A stretch of DNA of 64,000 nucleotides from an uncultured Acetatifactor sp. (GTDB lineage: Bacteria > Bacillota > Clostridia > Lachnospirales > Lachnospiraceae), in NCBI GenBank assembly GCA_947625255.1, contig CANQNT010000016.1, positions 1-64,000 of the forward strand, in the 5' to 3' direction. Both the position numbers and the translations under genes were made by a program. Under the pieces are notes generated by a model, which had not been told where the DNA came from, searched no databases, and saw only the letters and a program-made list of their open reading frames with translations. Shown here in pieces: positions 9,609-21,300 of this stretch; position 1 is the first letter of the stretch; every line of letters starts with the position of its first letter.

Positions 9609-9657
9609 CCTCGATTCCTCCATTCTTCCATTCAAACCCCTCTTAAGGTCAATTGAT

Positions 9658-10947
9658 TTACTCCGTCTCCACGGCGTTCTCAACCACGAAGGCCAAAGCC
9701 TTGTTCACACAGATATCTTCCATCACTTGCTTCTTGCCATTCTCGCCCAGAAGCTCCTTGACCTTATCGGCTTCCATCTTGTAGTTCTCCGCCATCTTGG
9801 CAGCTTCCGCCTCGAAATCTTCCTCACTGGCAGTAATCTGCTCCGCCTTTACCACGGCCTCCAGCACCAGACGGGACTGGATCCTGCGCAGGGCCTGGGG
9901 CCTCATCTGCTCATGAAGCCTGCTCTCGGTCATGCCTGTGTACTGCAGATACTGCTCCATGGAAATGCCCTGGGTCTCCATCCGGTTTGCAAAATCATCA
10001 ACCATCTGCCTCTGCTGCGTCTCCAGCATGGCATCGGGAATCTCCATCCGGGCTCCCTCGATGATCGCGCTGATTACGTTATCTTCCTTGGCGTTCTTGG
10101 CCTCCTCTTCCTTGCGCTCGGCGATCTTCTTCTTCACATCCTCGCGATACTCGGCCAGAGTTTCAAAAACGGAAACCTCGCTGGCGAACTCGTCATCCAG
10201 CTCGGGCAGTTCTTTCTCCTTGATTTCCTTGACGGTGCATTTGAAAACGGCCGCCTTGCCGGCCAGCTCCGCCGCCTGATAATCCTCAGGGAATGTTACG
10301 TTTACATCTGTCTCCACGCCGATCTCGGCGCCGATCAACGCCTCCTCAAAACCGGGAATGAACGTGCCGGAGCCGATTGTCAGGGGATAATTCTCACCCT
10401 TACCGCCCTCAAAAGCTACGCCGTCCACAAAGCCCTCAAAATCAATCACCGTCATATCGCCGTCCTTGACGGGTCTGTCTTCCACGGTAATGGTTCTGGC
10501 GCTGTTCTCTCTCTCTCTGTTCACCTCGGCGTCGATCTCCTCCTCGGTAACCTCCACGTCGGCTTTCTTCACCTCCACGCCCTTGTACTGTCCCAGGGTC
10601 ACTTCCGGCTTCAGCGCCACTTCCGCCGTAAAGACGAAAGGCTTGCCGGACTCCAGCTGCACCACATTGATCTTCGGGGAAGAAACAATCGTTTCCTCAC
10701 ACTCCTTAAGGGCCTTCTCATACGCGGTCTGAATCAGCTCGTTGGCCGCGTCCTCATAAAACACGCCCTTGCCATACATCTGCTCGATCACCTTACGGGG
10801 AGCCTTGCCCTTACGGAAGCCAGGAATGGCAATCTTGCCGCGATTCTTACGATATACATCCTCAATGGCGTTTTCCAATTCTTCGGCGGGCACCTCGATG
10901 GTAAGCTTCGCCATGTTCTTTTCAAGCTTTTCTACTTGTAAACTCAT
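9658..10947 (-). CDS. tig: Trigger factor (ribosome-associated chaperone)
   Basis: A 429-residue chaperone and peptidyl-prolyl isomerase that binds the ribosome at the tunnel exit. In order: N-terminal ribosome-binding domain with the signature [17 protein letters not shown], the FKBP-type PPIase domain (about 150-245), and a long helical C-terminal domain. An AAGGAGGAAAT site precedes the ATG. It is the first gene of the tig-clpP-clpX-lon-engB operon and has a promoter about 130 bases upstream. Confidence 0.97.
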   Translation of the reverse strand: MSLQVEKLEKNMAKLTIEVPAEELENAIEDVYRKNRGKIAIPGFRKGKAPRKVIEQMYGKGVFYEDAANELIQTAYEKALKECEETIVSSPKINVVQLESGKPFVFTAEVALKPEVTLGQYKGVEVKKADVEVTEEEIDAEVNRERENSARTITVEDRPVKDGDMTVIDFEGFVDGVAFEGGKGENYPLTIGSGTFIPGFEEALIGAEIGVETDVNVTFPEDYQAAELAGKAAVFKCTVKEIKEKELPELDDEFASEVSVFETLAEYREDVKKKIAERKEEEAKNAKEDNVISAIIEGARMEIPDAMLETQQRQMVDDFANRMETQGISMEQYLQYTGMTESRLHEQMRPQALRRIQSRLVLEAVVKAEQITASEEDFEAEAAKMAENYKMEADKVKELLGENGKKQVMEDICVNKALAFVVENAVETE

Positions 10948-11071
10948 TCTTGTATTTCCTCCTTCATTCCTTCTGTGCCTTTTTATAGTAAAAATCCCTT
11001 ACCCGCGGAAGTCTTTCTCCGAATGGGAGTCTTTTTTCTGGAAAGAAAGACATAATCACAGTCATTATAAG

Positions 11072-11100
11072 ATTATAACACGGGATGGGAAAAAATACAA
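11072..11100 (-). promoter_or_regulatory. Sigma-A promoter of the tig operon
   Basis: On the minus strand TTGTAT, a 17-base spacer and TATAAT. It lies about 125 bases ahead of the tig ATG, leaving a sizeable leader. A second TATAAT follows closely. No CtsR heptad repeat was recognised in the leader. Confidence 0.65.
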
Positions 11101-11116
11101 ATGTTTTCTAATAAAA

Positions 11117-11157
11117 AAGTTCCACCCGGTGGAATTTACTTCTACGGGGTGGAACTT
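11117..11157 (-). terminator. Terminator of the AP2-domain gene
   Basis: AAGTTCCACCC pairs perfectly with GGGTGGAACTT (11 bp) and is followed on the minus strand by TTTTTTATTAG. It lies 40 bases past the stop of the AP2-domain gene and insulates it from the tig promoter. Confidence 0.85.
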
Positions 11158-11197
11158 CGTGTTACAAAGCGAAAGCACCAGATCTGTCTTAAATCTG

Positions 11198-12139
11198 TCA
11201 CGTTCCGTTCGTGCTGACGTGGAAATCTCCGTCGGATCTTGTCACTTCATAATAAAAGGGGTTTTCACGGGCCCACTCCGGGTCCTGCTCCGCCCTCTCC
11301 CGGTACCGCTCGCAGGCCGCCAGGTACCCCGCGTGCAGACATTCCTCCGCCTCCAGGCGGGCCCGCACCGCGTCGGCGAAGTCCTTGTAGTACCCGAGGG
11401 TGTAATGCACCTTGCGGAACGTGATCATCGCACGGTAGGAGCCGCTCTTGGTCAGAAACAGCCCCCGGAATCCGGCCTTGTTTTTCTCCGTGTTCTTCTG
11501 GGCCCTCACCAGGCGCTCCAGCCAGGTGTCGTCCTGGTAGTGCAGGTGGTCGTGCATCTTTGATCTCACCTCCTGGTTCAGGCAGCCGCAGCTGCGGGTC
11601 AGGCCCCGCAGCAGGCTGGCCGCGCTCACCTCCGTCTCTCCGCCGCAGTCGCAGCGGCAATGCCATACCGCCATGTTGCTCTTGGCCGCATTCCTGACCG
11701 GGTACTCGGCCACCAGCCTGCCGAAGCGCTGTCCCGTCAGGTCCCGCAGGTTCGGGGAGGGATCGTGCTTCTTGCAGCCGCAGCTCTGGGTCCTGCCCGT
11801 TTTCAGGCGCAGGGCGAGTACCTGGCATTCCCTGCCGCAGTCGCAGCGGCAGCGCCAGAGGGTCCGGTTGTTCCGGACGTTTTCCGTCCGTCCAAGCACC
11901 GTCAGTCTGCCGAAGCGTTGTCCCGTCAGGTCCTCCGCCTCGCCATGGGGTTTCCTCATCCTGGGCACGCAGCCGCAATTCGCCGCATATCCCCCGGTCA
12001 GTTCCCGCCGGATCAGCAGGATCTCGCCGCCGCAGTCGCAGCGGCAGCGCCAGAGGACGCTGCCCGCCCGGCGCTCCCCGGAGTCCCCCAGCACCGTCAG
12101 CATTCCGAACCGCTGACCGATCAAATCCGTATTCCCCAT
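11198..12139 (-). CDS. AP2-domain protein with three Cys-rich repeats
   Basis: About 313 residues, started at the ATG at 12139 behind GGAGG. Three consecutive units of about 60-65 residues each contain a DLxGQRFGxL opening, a WxCxCDCG core and a closing CGC (residues about 5-60, 70-130, 135-195). These look like small zinc-binding modules. The C-terminal part (about 220-270: GFRGLFLTKSGSYRAMITF...YTLGYYKDFADAV) matches the bacterial AP2/ERF fold, a DNA-binding domain often found in phage or homing-endonuclease contexts. No nuclease motif is visible, so a DNA-binding role is inferred. The gene is very GC-rich, monocistronic and has its own terminator. It separates the housekeeping operon from the giant adhesin. 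Confidence 0.8.
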   Translation of the reverse strand: MGNTDLIGQRFGMLTVLGDSGERRAGSVLWRCRCDCGGEILLIRRELTGGYAANCGCVPRMRKPHGEAEDLTGQRFGRLTVLGRTENVRNNRTLWRCRCDCGRECQVLALRLKTGRTQSCGCKKHDPSPNLRDLTGQRFGRLVAEYPVRNAAKSNMAVWHCRCDCGGETEVSAASLLRGLTRSCGCLNQEVRSKMHDHLHYQDDTWLERLVRAQKNTEKNKAGFRGLFLTKSGSYRAMITFRKVHYTLGYYKDFADAVRARLEAEECLHAGYLAACERYRERAEQDPEWARENPFYYEVTRSDGDFHVSTNGT

Positions 12140-12194
12140 TTTTTCCAACCTCCAAACATCGCGGCCTCCAGGCATCGGCGGCGCCCTGCGCACA

Positions 12195-12229
12195 GGGCGG
12201 CGGACAGGCTCATCGCCCGTCCGCCGCCC
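12195..12229 (-). terminator. GC-rich hairpin after the giant adhesin gene
   Basis: GGGCGGCGGAC and GTCCGCCGCCC form a perfect 11-bp stem with a 13-base loop in the 230-base gap between the adhesin stop and the AP2 gene start. There is no T-run on the minus strand, so termination is a guess; a second small GC hairpin abuts it. Confidence 0.4.
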
Positions 12230-12375
12230 CTTTATGTCTTGTAACTTATGTCTTGCTGCCTGTATCCTGTTGCTTATGCCTTTCTGTCTGCGCTTTGCCG
12301 TTTGTGTCTTTCCGCTTGGGCTTTTCCACTCGCTTTCCTGCCCGCATTACGGCCTCACGTTTCCCTTGTGAAAGA

Positions 12376-15300
12376 CTATTCGTCGCGTCCTCCCTTGTTC
12401 TCTGCAGAACGCCTTTTCTCCAGGACCACGGCGGACGCTCCCACGCCAAAGAGCGCGGTCGTCATCATCAGGATCCACAATTCCAGCTCGCTTCCATCGC
12501 CTGTTTCAGGTGCCGGGGTGACGGGCGGCGTTTCAGGAGTCGTGGGATTCCCGGGCTCGCCGGGCTTTGTGGGCTCAGTGGGTTCCGTCGGTTCGCTGGG
12601 CTCACTGGGCTTTGTAGGCTCAGTAGGTTCCGTCGGTTCACTGGGCTCGGTGGGCTCACTGGGCTTTGTAGACTCAGTGGGTTCCGTCGGCTCGCTGGGT
12701 TCCGTCGATTCGGTGGGCTTGGTAGGCTCAGTCGGTTCCGTGGGCTCGGTAGGCTCAGTCGGTTCCGTGGGCTCGGTGGGCTCAGTCGGTTCCGTCGGCT
12801 CGGTGGGCTCGGTCGGTTCCGTCGGCTCGCTGGGTTCCTCCGTCTTCTCATTGACGAAGGTCGCCTTGTTGTTTCCTCCGTCCGTGATCATTCCCTCGGC
12901 CCCGGTCGCCGTCGTCTTGTAGCCCGACTGGTTCGCCTCCGCCTCCGTCACCTTGTAGGTGACGTTCGCGGGCAGACCTGTCGCCGTCCTGCTCTCCCCG
13001 TGCTTCAGGGTAAACTCGGACACGCCTCCCTCGAAGCTCATGTCTCCGTAACTTCCGTTCAACTCCTTGTCTCCAAGCTCCACGCGGAAGTGGAACTCCC
13101 TGTCCGTCTCTCCGGCGTTTCCGGCCACCATCTTCAGCACCGTCAGGCTTCCCGTCTCGGGTGTCGGTTTCTCGCCGTCCTTGTGGTTCACAAAGGTCGC
13201 CGCGCTTCCGGCCGACGCGCTGATCGTTCCGGCCGTCCCGCTTTCCGTCGTATCGTAACCGTCACGGTTCGCCTCCGTCTCGGTGACCTTGTAAGTCGTT
13301 CCCTCGGGCAGACCCGTCGCCGTCCTGCTCTCCCCGTGTTTCAGGGTGAACTCGGACACGCCTCCCTCGAAGCTCATGTCTCCATAGAGTCCGTTCAATT
13401 CCTTGTTTCCAAGTTCCACGCGGAAGTGGAACTTCTTGTTTCGGTCGCCGGCGTCCCCGGTCACCATCTTCGTCACGGTCAGGCTTCCCTTCCTGACCTC
13501 GTTCACGAACTCGGCCTGGCCCACGACCCTGTCTCCCTGTTTGTACAGGACAGATGCCTGCAGGATCCCGTCGCGGTCCCGGGTGACGGTCACGACCGCC
13601 GTGTACACGGTCTCGTCATACACCACGTCCTGGCGCTCCCCCTTGCGCTCCCGGATCTCGTAGGTGTACGTTCCGGGCCGCGTGTAGGTGATGGAGCCGA
13701 AGCTCACGTCCCCGTCGGCGTCGTTGGTGGTCACCCTGGCCGACGCGTCGTCGGGCATGGGCGGCGTTGCCAGTGCGTTCGCCAGGTACGGCGTCACGTC
13801 CTTGTCCAGGCCCAGCAGTCCGCCCAACAGGGCGCCGCTGGCGGCTCCCCTGCCCGCACGGGCCGCTCTTACGCCGACTGCGCTGCCGCCGGACACGTTC
13901 CCGCCGGAGGTTTCATTGTCGGACACTTCGTTTCCGGACACGTCACTGTCGGACACGTCTCCTCCGGACACGTCCGCGGACACGCCGACCAGCTCAAACT
14001 CGAACTCTCCTGACGCCAGGTTTCCGCCCACCAGCGTCTTGTGCGCGTTCAGGATGACGTTGGCGTCCGTGGTGAACTCGTTCACGAATTCCATGCCGTC
14101 CACGGGCCGGCCGTCTCCCTTGCGGGTCAGGCTCACCTCCGCCGACAGCTCCGCATCCAGCGTCTCGCTCTTGCTCTCGCTCACGGTCACGGTTACCACG
14201 TAGACCGTTCCGTCGTACTTCATTCCCGCCACCCTGTCCGCGGGTTCCGGGATCTCTTCCTTTACCTCGTATCGGTACGTGCCGACCTGGCTGTAGGCCG
14301 CGTCGTCAAGCACCTTTGCCTCCGCCGTCTTCCCGTCGCGGCTCGCTCCGTGGCTCACCCTCACGGTCCCGGTGACCGGGTCGGCCGTCGGGTTGTCCGT
14401 GTAAGGGGTCAGCAGAAACGAGAACTGTCCGGGCTGCAGGGTGTAGCCGCCTCCCAGGCTGTCCACCAGGGTCTTGGTCAGCGCCAGGTCCACGCGGACC
14501 GGGGTCTTCAGCGGGTTGTGGAGCACTTCCGTGTACTCGTCCGCGTAGACGGTGAACTCGTTGTCCACGTCCACGACCTTCTCCCTTGCCCTGTTGACCA
14601 CTTCGCCGTCCTCGGCGGCATCGTCCACCTCGGGAATCTCTCCCGTTCCGTACATCCATTTCTGGTAGGCCTTGTCGTTGACCTCCACCGTCAGCTCCAC
14701 GAAGCCCGTGGCCCCGGCAGGTCTCTCGTCCAGGGTCCACACCACGGTGCGGCTGGACGCGTCGTAATGGATGGTGAAGTTCTCGCCCGCGGCGTCATCG
14801 GTGTCCTTCGCTTTCAGCGTCACGCCGTCGAAGCTCGCGGACACGAAGTCCACTCCCTTGTCCAGGGGATCGTACACGTAGACCTTGCCCCTGGTCAGCC
14901 TGCCGCTCACGGGGTCGGCCGCGCTGTTCACCCAGTCGATCCGATAGGTGATCTCGTCCCCTATCTTGACGGCGGGTCCCTTGTGGCCGTCCTCCACGGA
15001 CTCCAGGTCGCCGCTCACGTCGTTGCCGTTCACCTTTGTCTCGGTCTTGGAGGGGCCGGTGGGATTCGGGATGACTTCCGTCAACACCTCCACGTCGTTC
15101 CCCACGACCACGCCGGCCTGGTTCTCCACGCCGCCCTTGGCCTCCGCCTTTTCGTTGACCCTCACGGTCAGGTGTACCGTTCCTTTCGCTTGGCCAGGCT
15201 GTTCGCCCAGGCTCCAGACAACCTTGTGGTTGTCCTTGTCATAGGCGCCGTTCTCTCCCTCGCCGACGGACACGAAGTCCACGCCCGCGTCAAGGGGATC

Positions 15301-18300
15301 TATGATGGTCACCGCGGCTTTCTCGTCATGACCGTTGGTCCAGTGGATCTCGTAGGTGATCTCCTGACCCGCCTCGACGATCTGGCCCGCCCCGGGATCC
15401 GTCTCCGTCTTCTCGGGCACGGGGTTTTCCACCTCGTTGGTGTAGACCGAATGGTTTGCCACGGACACCTGGGCGCGGTTTACCACCTCGTGGTCCTTGC
15501 CGTTTCCGGGGCCGTTTTCATAGGTCCAGGTCTGGACCGCGTTTTCATTGACCCTGACCGTCAACTCCACGTCGCCGGCAAAGTCAGGCTCGGTGTTCGC
15601 CAGGGCCCGGGCGGTAAAGGTCCAGGTCACCGTATGGCTTTCCTTGTCATACACGATGCTAATCTTTATCTGTCCGTTCCCGTCGGCCTCCACGAAAGCG
15701 TCTCCCGTGTCGCTTCCAATGCCCACGCTGTCAATCCGCGTGCTTCCCCCGTCGGCCGCAGCGGCAAGCGTCACGCCGTCAAAGGACGCGGACACGAAGT
15801 CCACACCTTTATCCAGGGGGTCGGTAATGACCACGAGCGCTTTTTCGTCATGAGGATTCTCCCAGTGTACCTTGTAGGTGATCTGATCGCCCACGCCCAC
15901 CAGGACTCCCTCGCCGGGCTCGCTCTCCGTCTTCTCGGGAACGTGGTTCTCCACGGTGTTGGTGTACTTGGAAACGTTGTTCACCTCCACCCTGGCACGG
16001 TTCTTCACCGCGTGGTCGGTTCCCTCTCCCAGCACGGGCTCATCGCCGTCCCCGTAGCCGTAGTTCTTGTACGCGTTCTCGTTCACGGAGACGATCAATA
16101 CCACTTTTCCGGCAGCGCCCGGGTTCTTCTTGCCAAGGTTCCAGGTCACGCAGTCCACGCCGGTCTCGGTGTTCGTCGTGCATACGCCCCCGTCGGAAGC
16201 GGACACGAACGTCACGCCGCCGTCCAGGTAATCGTACACTTTCACCTCGGCCGCCTCGTCTTCCTCGTTCTTCCAGTAGATCTCGTAGGTAATCCGGTCG
16301 CCAATTCCCACGAGGACGTCCTGTCCGGGATCGATCTCCTTTTTCTCGGGGATCGGGTTCTCCACCACGTCGGTGTAGGCGGAGTTGCCCGCCACCGTCA
16401 CCAGGGCGCGGTTCAGCACCTTGTAGTCGTCCTCCCTGTCGGGCTTGTAGCTTCCGCCAGGTTTCAACGTGTCCGTCTCATTGTCATAATCCCAGGCCTT
16501 GACCGCGTTGTCATTGACCCTGACCGTCAGGCCCACGTCGTCGCCGCTGTTGGCAGCGCCATCAAAGCTCCATTTGATCTCGTGGGTCTTCTCGTTGTAT
16601 GTGATCGTAACCTCCCCAGCCACGGAATCCTTTCCACTGTCTCCCGTTATGGAGGCGGTCCGCTCTCCCGGCTGGTGGATGGTGTCCCCTGCCAGTTTCT
16701 CCGCTTCCAGGGTCAGGTTTCCAAAGGAGGCGGACACGAAGTCCACGCCCTTGTCCAAGGGGTCAACGATGGTCACCGCGGCCTGGTCGTCCCTGGTGTT
16801 CTCCCAATGCACTCTGTAGGTGATCGGATCGCCAACGCCCACCAGCTTGCCGTCCCCGGGCGTCGTCTCCGTCTTCTCGGGGATGGGGTTCTCCACGATG
16901 TTGGTGTACTTGGAATCGTTCCCCACTTCCACCTTGGCCCGGTTCTGGACCTTGTGATCCTCGGTGGTATCAGAGACATCCGGGGCATCCGGATCCTGAC
17001 CCGGTTCCGGGTTCTCGCGGTAACTCCATGTCTTCACGGCCTTGTCATTGACCTTGACCGTGAGCGTCACGACGCCGGAGGCGCCGGGATCTTGATTTCC
17101 CAGGTTCCAGATAACAGTCGCCCTGTCTTCCTGGTTTTCTTCTTTCAAAACCTTGTACTGGATCGTGATGCCGTTCTCCGTAACCTGCACGTCGTCCGTG
17201 CCGTTCGCTTCCAGGGTCACGGCATCCGTTCCCTCGCCGAAGCTGGCGGACACGAAGTCCACGCCCTTGTCAAGGTAGTCGGTCACCACGACCTTGGCGG
17301 TTTCCGTCTTGTCGTTCACCCAGCGCACCTTGTACACGATCTCGTCGCCGGGCTTCACCTGCTGGTCCTCGCCAGGGGTTTCCTCTGCCTTCTGGGTCTT
17401 CGGCAGGGTCTGATTGGTGTATTGGACCTCCACCACAGCATCTTCTATTGAAATCTCGCCGGTTACGGTATCAGTTTCACCCTTGGAAACAGAGTCCACA
17501 ACGACCTTGGGCAGGTATCCGTCCGTCGTTTCCTCTTTTACCGTGTATTGCGTGTCAAGAGGCAGACCTGTCAGCTGCACATAGTCGCCATTCTTCAGCT
17601 TCACGGAAAGGGTTCCGTTGGAAATGGTCCCTTTGGTAAAGCCGCTGGTAACGGTCGACGGTGTTTGTGCAGGATCGTTCTCCCTAAAGATCGTATAGGC
17701 ATAGGTACCGACCAGAGGGTCCTTGTTGACATCCCACAGCGTGATCGTGAAATCGAATTCCGCCTTGGAATCCACGGTTCCTCCCTCCAAGGGGATAACA
17801 GTCTTCTGAACTATGAGATCCCCCTTCAGCAAAGGATTGTGGATCGTTTCCGTGTAATCGGTTCTTACGTTCGCACTATGGTCCACATCGACCACTTCAA
17901 CCTTTGCACGGTTTTCAACCTGCAGGTCCGTTTCATCATCCTTTTCATCAGTTTCAATTCCAGTCGAATACTGCCACTTCTTATAAGCGTTTCCGTTGAC
18001 CTTGACTTTCAGTTCCACGTTTCCGGCCGATTCAGGCGGACGGTTATTTAAGGTCCAAGTCACGGTGTGCTCGTCGTAGGAAATGGTAACTTCTCCATTA
18101 GTGCTGGTGATGGAACCCTTGCCATTTGACACGTTACTCGCATCCAAGGTCACCTTATTGGCCCCTTCACCAAAACTTGCGGATACAAAGTCCACACCCT
18201 TGTCAAGAGGGTCCGTAATGGTGACGTTGCCGGGTACCAGTTTCCCATCATAGAAAGCGTTGTTCACCCAGTCGATCCGGTAGGTAATTTCGTCCCCTAT

Positions 18301-21300
18301 CTTGACGGCGGGTCCCTTGTGGCCGTCCTTCACGGGCTCCAGGTCGCCGCTCACGTCGTTGTCGTTCACCTCTGTCTCGGTCTTGTGGGGGCCAGTGGGG
18401 TTCGGGATGAACTCCGTTTTCACTTCCGCATCGTTGCCCACCTTTACGCTCGCCTGGTTCTTGACATTGCCCTGGGTCCTCGCGGTATCGTTTACCTTTA
18501 CCTTCAGGGTGACTTCTCCACTGGCATGGGCGGGCTGAGAGGCAAGTGTCCAGGTAACCGTGCGGGTGTCAGCGTCGTAGCTGCCGCCATGGTCAGCGCT
18601 GACAAAGTCCACGCCCTTATCAAGGGTGTCCGTGATGGTCACGTCGGCCGGCTCGTCATGGCCGTTGGTCCAATGGACCTTATAGGTGATCTCGTCGCCC
18701 ACGTTCACGATCTCGCCCGCGCCGGGTGTCGTTTCCTCTTTTTCGGGGATCGGGTTCTCCACCTTGGCCGTGTAAGACGGATCATGATCGCCAACCGTCA
18801 CGCTCGCCATGTTTACCACCTCATAATCCTTGGCGTCGTCATTGACAGTGGGGTGTTCATAATCCTTGTCGTTATATTGCCAGGACTTGACCGCTTTCTC
18901 GTTGACCTCTACCGTAAGGGTCACGTCCCCACAGTCCTTGGGAGCCTGATTATCAAACGTCCAGGTTACGGTATGCGTATCTGCGTTGTAGATTCCTGCG
19001 GGGTATGATGACTTGTACGTAAGTCCCTTGTCCAGCTTGTCGGTTACAACCACCGTCGCCGTCTCGTTCCAGTTGTTGACCCAGTGGATCTTGTAGGTGA
19101 TCTCCTCGCCCACGCCCACCATCTCGCCGTCCCCGGGCGTGGTCTCGGTCTTCTCGTTCCCGGGAACCTCCTCGTTCGTAAAGGTCAGCGTGTACTCTTC
19201 CCTTTCCTCTTTGACGTTCCCGGTCACCCCGTAGTAATATTCCTTTTTCGTGGGGTCACTGGAGGGTGAACCCGCCGGGTCGGTGGAAACGATGTACCCC
19301 TGCTTCGTGATCTCCTTGACCGTGTAGGACACTCCCACGGGCAGACCCTTGACCGTAAGCTTGTCACCGTCCCTCAACTTAAACTCAAGACGTCCGTCGA
19401 CAATCTGCAGCCCCGCCGCATCTCCATTCTTCTTGTCGATGACGACGACGTCCTGATTGATCCGCTCCTTTTCCTCGAACTCAATGATGAAGCCAAACTC
19501 CCCGGCCAGAGTCGCGTTGCCCGTCACCTTCTTTTCCACGGCCAGGCTGCCGGTGGGCGTGGGATTCTCGATGATATTGGTCTGCGCGGATTTCTCTCCG
19601 ACCTGGACGGTCGCCTGGTTGTCCACGATCTTGTCGTCCGACAGGGCCTTGGCCGTCACTCTGACGAGCAGTGTCACGTCCCCATCCGCTCCGGCGGGAA
19701 CGCCGACATCGTTCGTCCCGATTGTCCAGGTGACCGTCGAAATTCCTTTCGCATCCGTCGTGCAGGAAACACTCACGGGAACGTTGGGAACACTCGTCCC
19801 GTCGGCGCCCTGGATGGCAGCGGTTCCGCTCTTGGTATCCGTTCCGCCTGTAGGGTCGGTCAACTCTATCCCCTCATAGGAGGCGCTTACGAACTCCACC
19901 CCCGGATCCAATTCGTCAGTCACTTGCACGACCGCCGCGGCTTTCAGCCCGTTCTTCCAGCGAACCTTATAAGTGATCACGTCGCCCACGTAAACCTTGG
20001 GACCTGTCAGCGTGTTGTCACTGCCTTCCTTGGGAACTAGGTCTGAATCGCCAACAGGAGAAGGATTGCCATCGGTCCTGGTGATGTTTGTCTCCGTCTT
20101 CTCTGTGACCGGGTTCTCCACCTGTTCTGTCAGCCTGAAAGAATCATTCCCAACTTTCACACGAGCCTTGTTCAGGACCTCATAATCAGGAGTTGTTCCT
20201 GCTGGTCCAAAACCATCCGCAGTATCGTTGTAGTCATAATCAATTTTAGCGTTCAAATTTACTTTTACTTTCAGACCTACAAAGCCTGTGGCATTGGGAT
20301 TCTGCATTCCCAAATCCCATACTACAGTGTGGGCAGGAATTTCTGTTATTCCCATAGAAGAAAACAAAGAGTCCAGAGGAGATTTGGAAGTATCATCCTC
20401 CTTATCTTTATAATAAGTTGCTGTAATTCCACTTGTGAGTTCCCCACCACCTCCAGATATTTGATAGGCCTTGGCAGTACCCGGTACATAGTCCACACCA
20501 GGATCCAGTGTATCCATTACAATGACATGAGCTGGTTCAGCCGTATAATTACTCCAACTAATCTCATAAGAAATCTCACTGCCAATGGTGACAAGTTCCC
20601 CATCACCGGGTGTAAGCTCTTTCTTATGAATGTCGAGTTTTTTATTGGTATATTTTACCGTTTCCGTCTCTTCATCTTTTGTAATATCTCCACTTACTTT
20701 ATATTTTTGGGGATCTGAAAGCTCATTTTTAGAAACTACCGTACCCACAGCAGCAGATGTAAAATAATCATTCTCCAAAGTTTCGGTAATATAATATTTT
20801 ACTCCGACAGGAAGATCCTTAATTTGCAGAGTTTGGTTATGTTTCAGTTTAACTGTAGCTTTTCCATGATTGAATGTTATCTCTCCAACACCATTTTTCA
20901 AAACAAAACCATACTTATCCCCCGTGTCATCTGTGTCATCTGACTTTTTCTCAGATCCATCATCCCACAACACAACAGGATAAGTTCCACTCAAAGGGGC
21001 ATCTTTTTCATCATGAAGTTCAATGTCAAAATCCCACAGTTTTACTTTGTCACCATTCTCACCAGTAACTTCTTTGGACAAGTCAAGCTCAACGGTCTCA
21101 AATGTGTTCGTACAAGTGAATTGAATTTCTCCGATATTATCAGGTGAACTCCCCACATTAAAAGATCCACCATTAAGTTCATAACCATTTTCGTCCAAAA
21201 CTGTATACGTGGTCTCCGATGTTGTGGCCCCTCCCTTATCGGTTTCCGTTAAATCAAACTTATAATCACATTCATTCTCAAAAATGTTCTCGTTTACATC

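Noticed and set aside
12246-12449. Small minus-strand ORF of 67 residues after the adhesin
   Set aside because: Overlaps the adhesin end, low-complexity Lys/Gln composition, no ribosome binding site.
12560-12840. Regularly spaced short repeats resembling a CRISPR array
   Set aside because: The units are 9-18 bases, degenerate and in frame with the TEP stalk; no spacers of constant length and no cas genes.
12253-14013. A 586-residue plus-strand ORF opposite the adhesin C-terminus
   Set aside because: Arg/Gly-rich shadow of the TEP repeats and pilin domains in the antisense frame; no domain recognised.
14041-17451. An 1,136-residue plus-strand ORF opposite the adhesin repeats
   Set aside because: It mirrors the repetitive, GC-rich adhesin frame, has no ribosome binding site or family motif, and its length follows from the codon use of the real gene.
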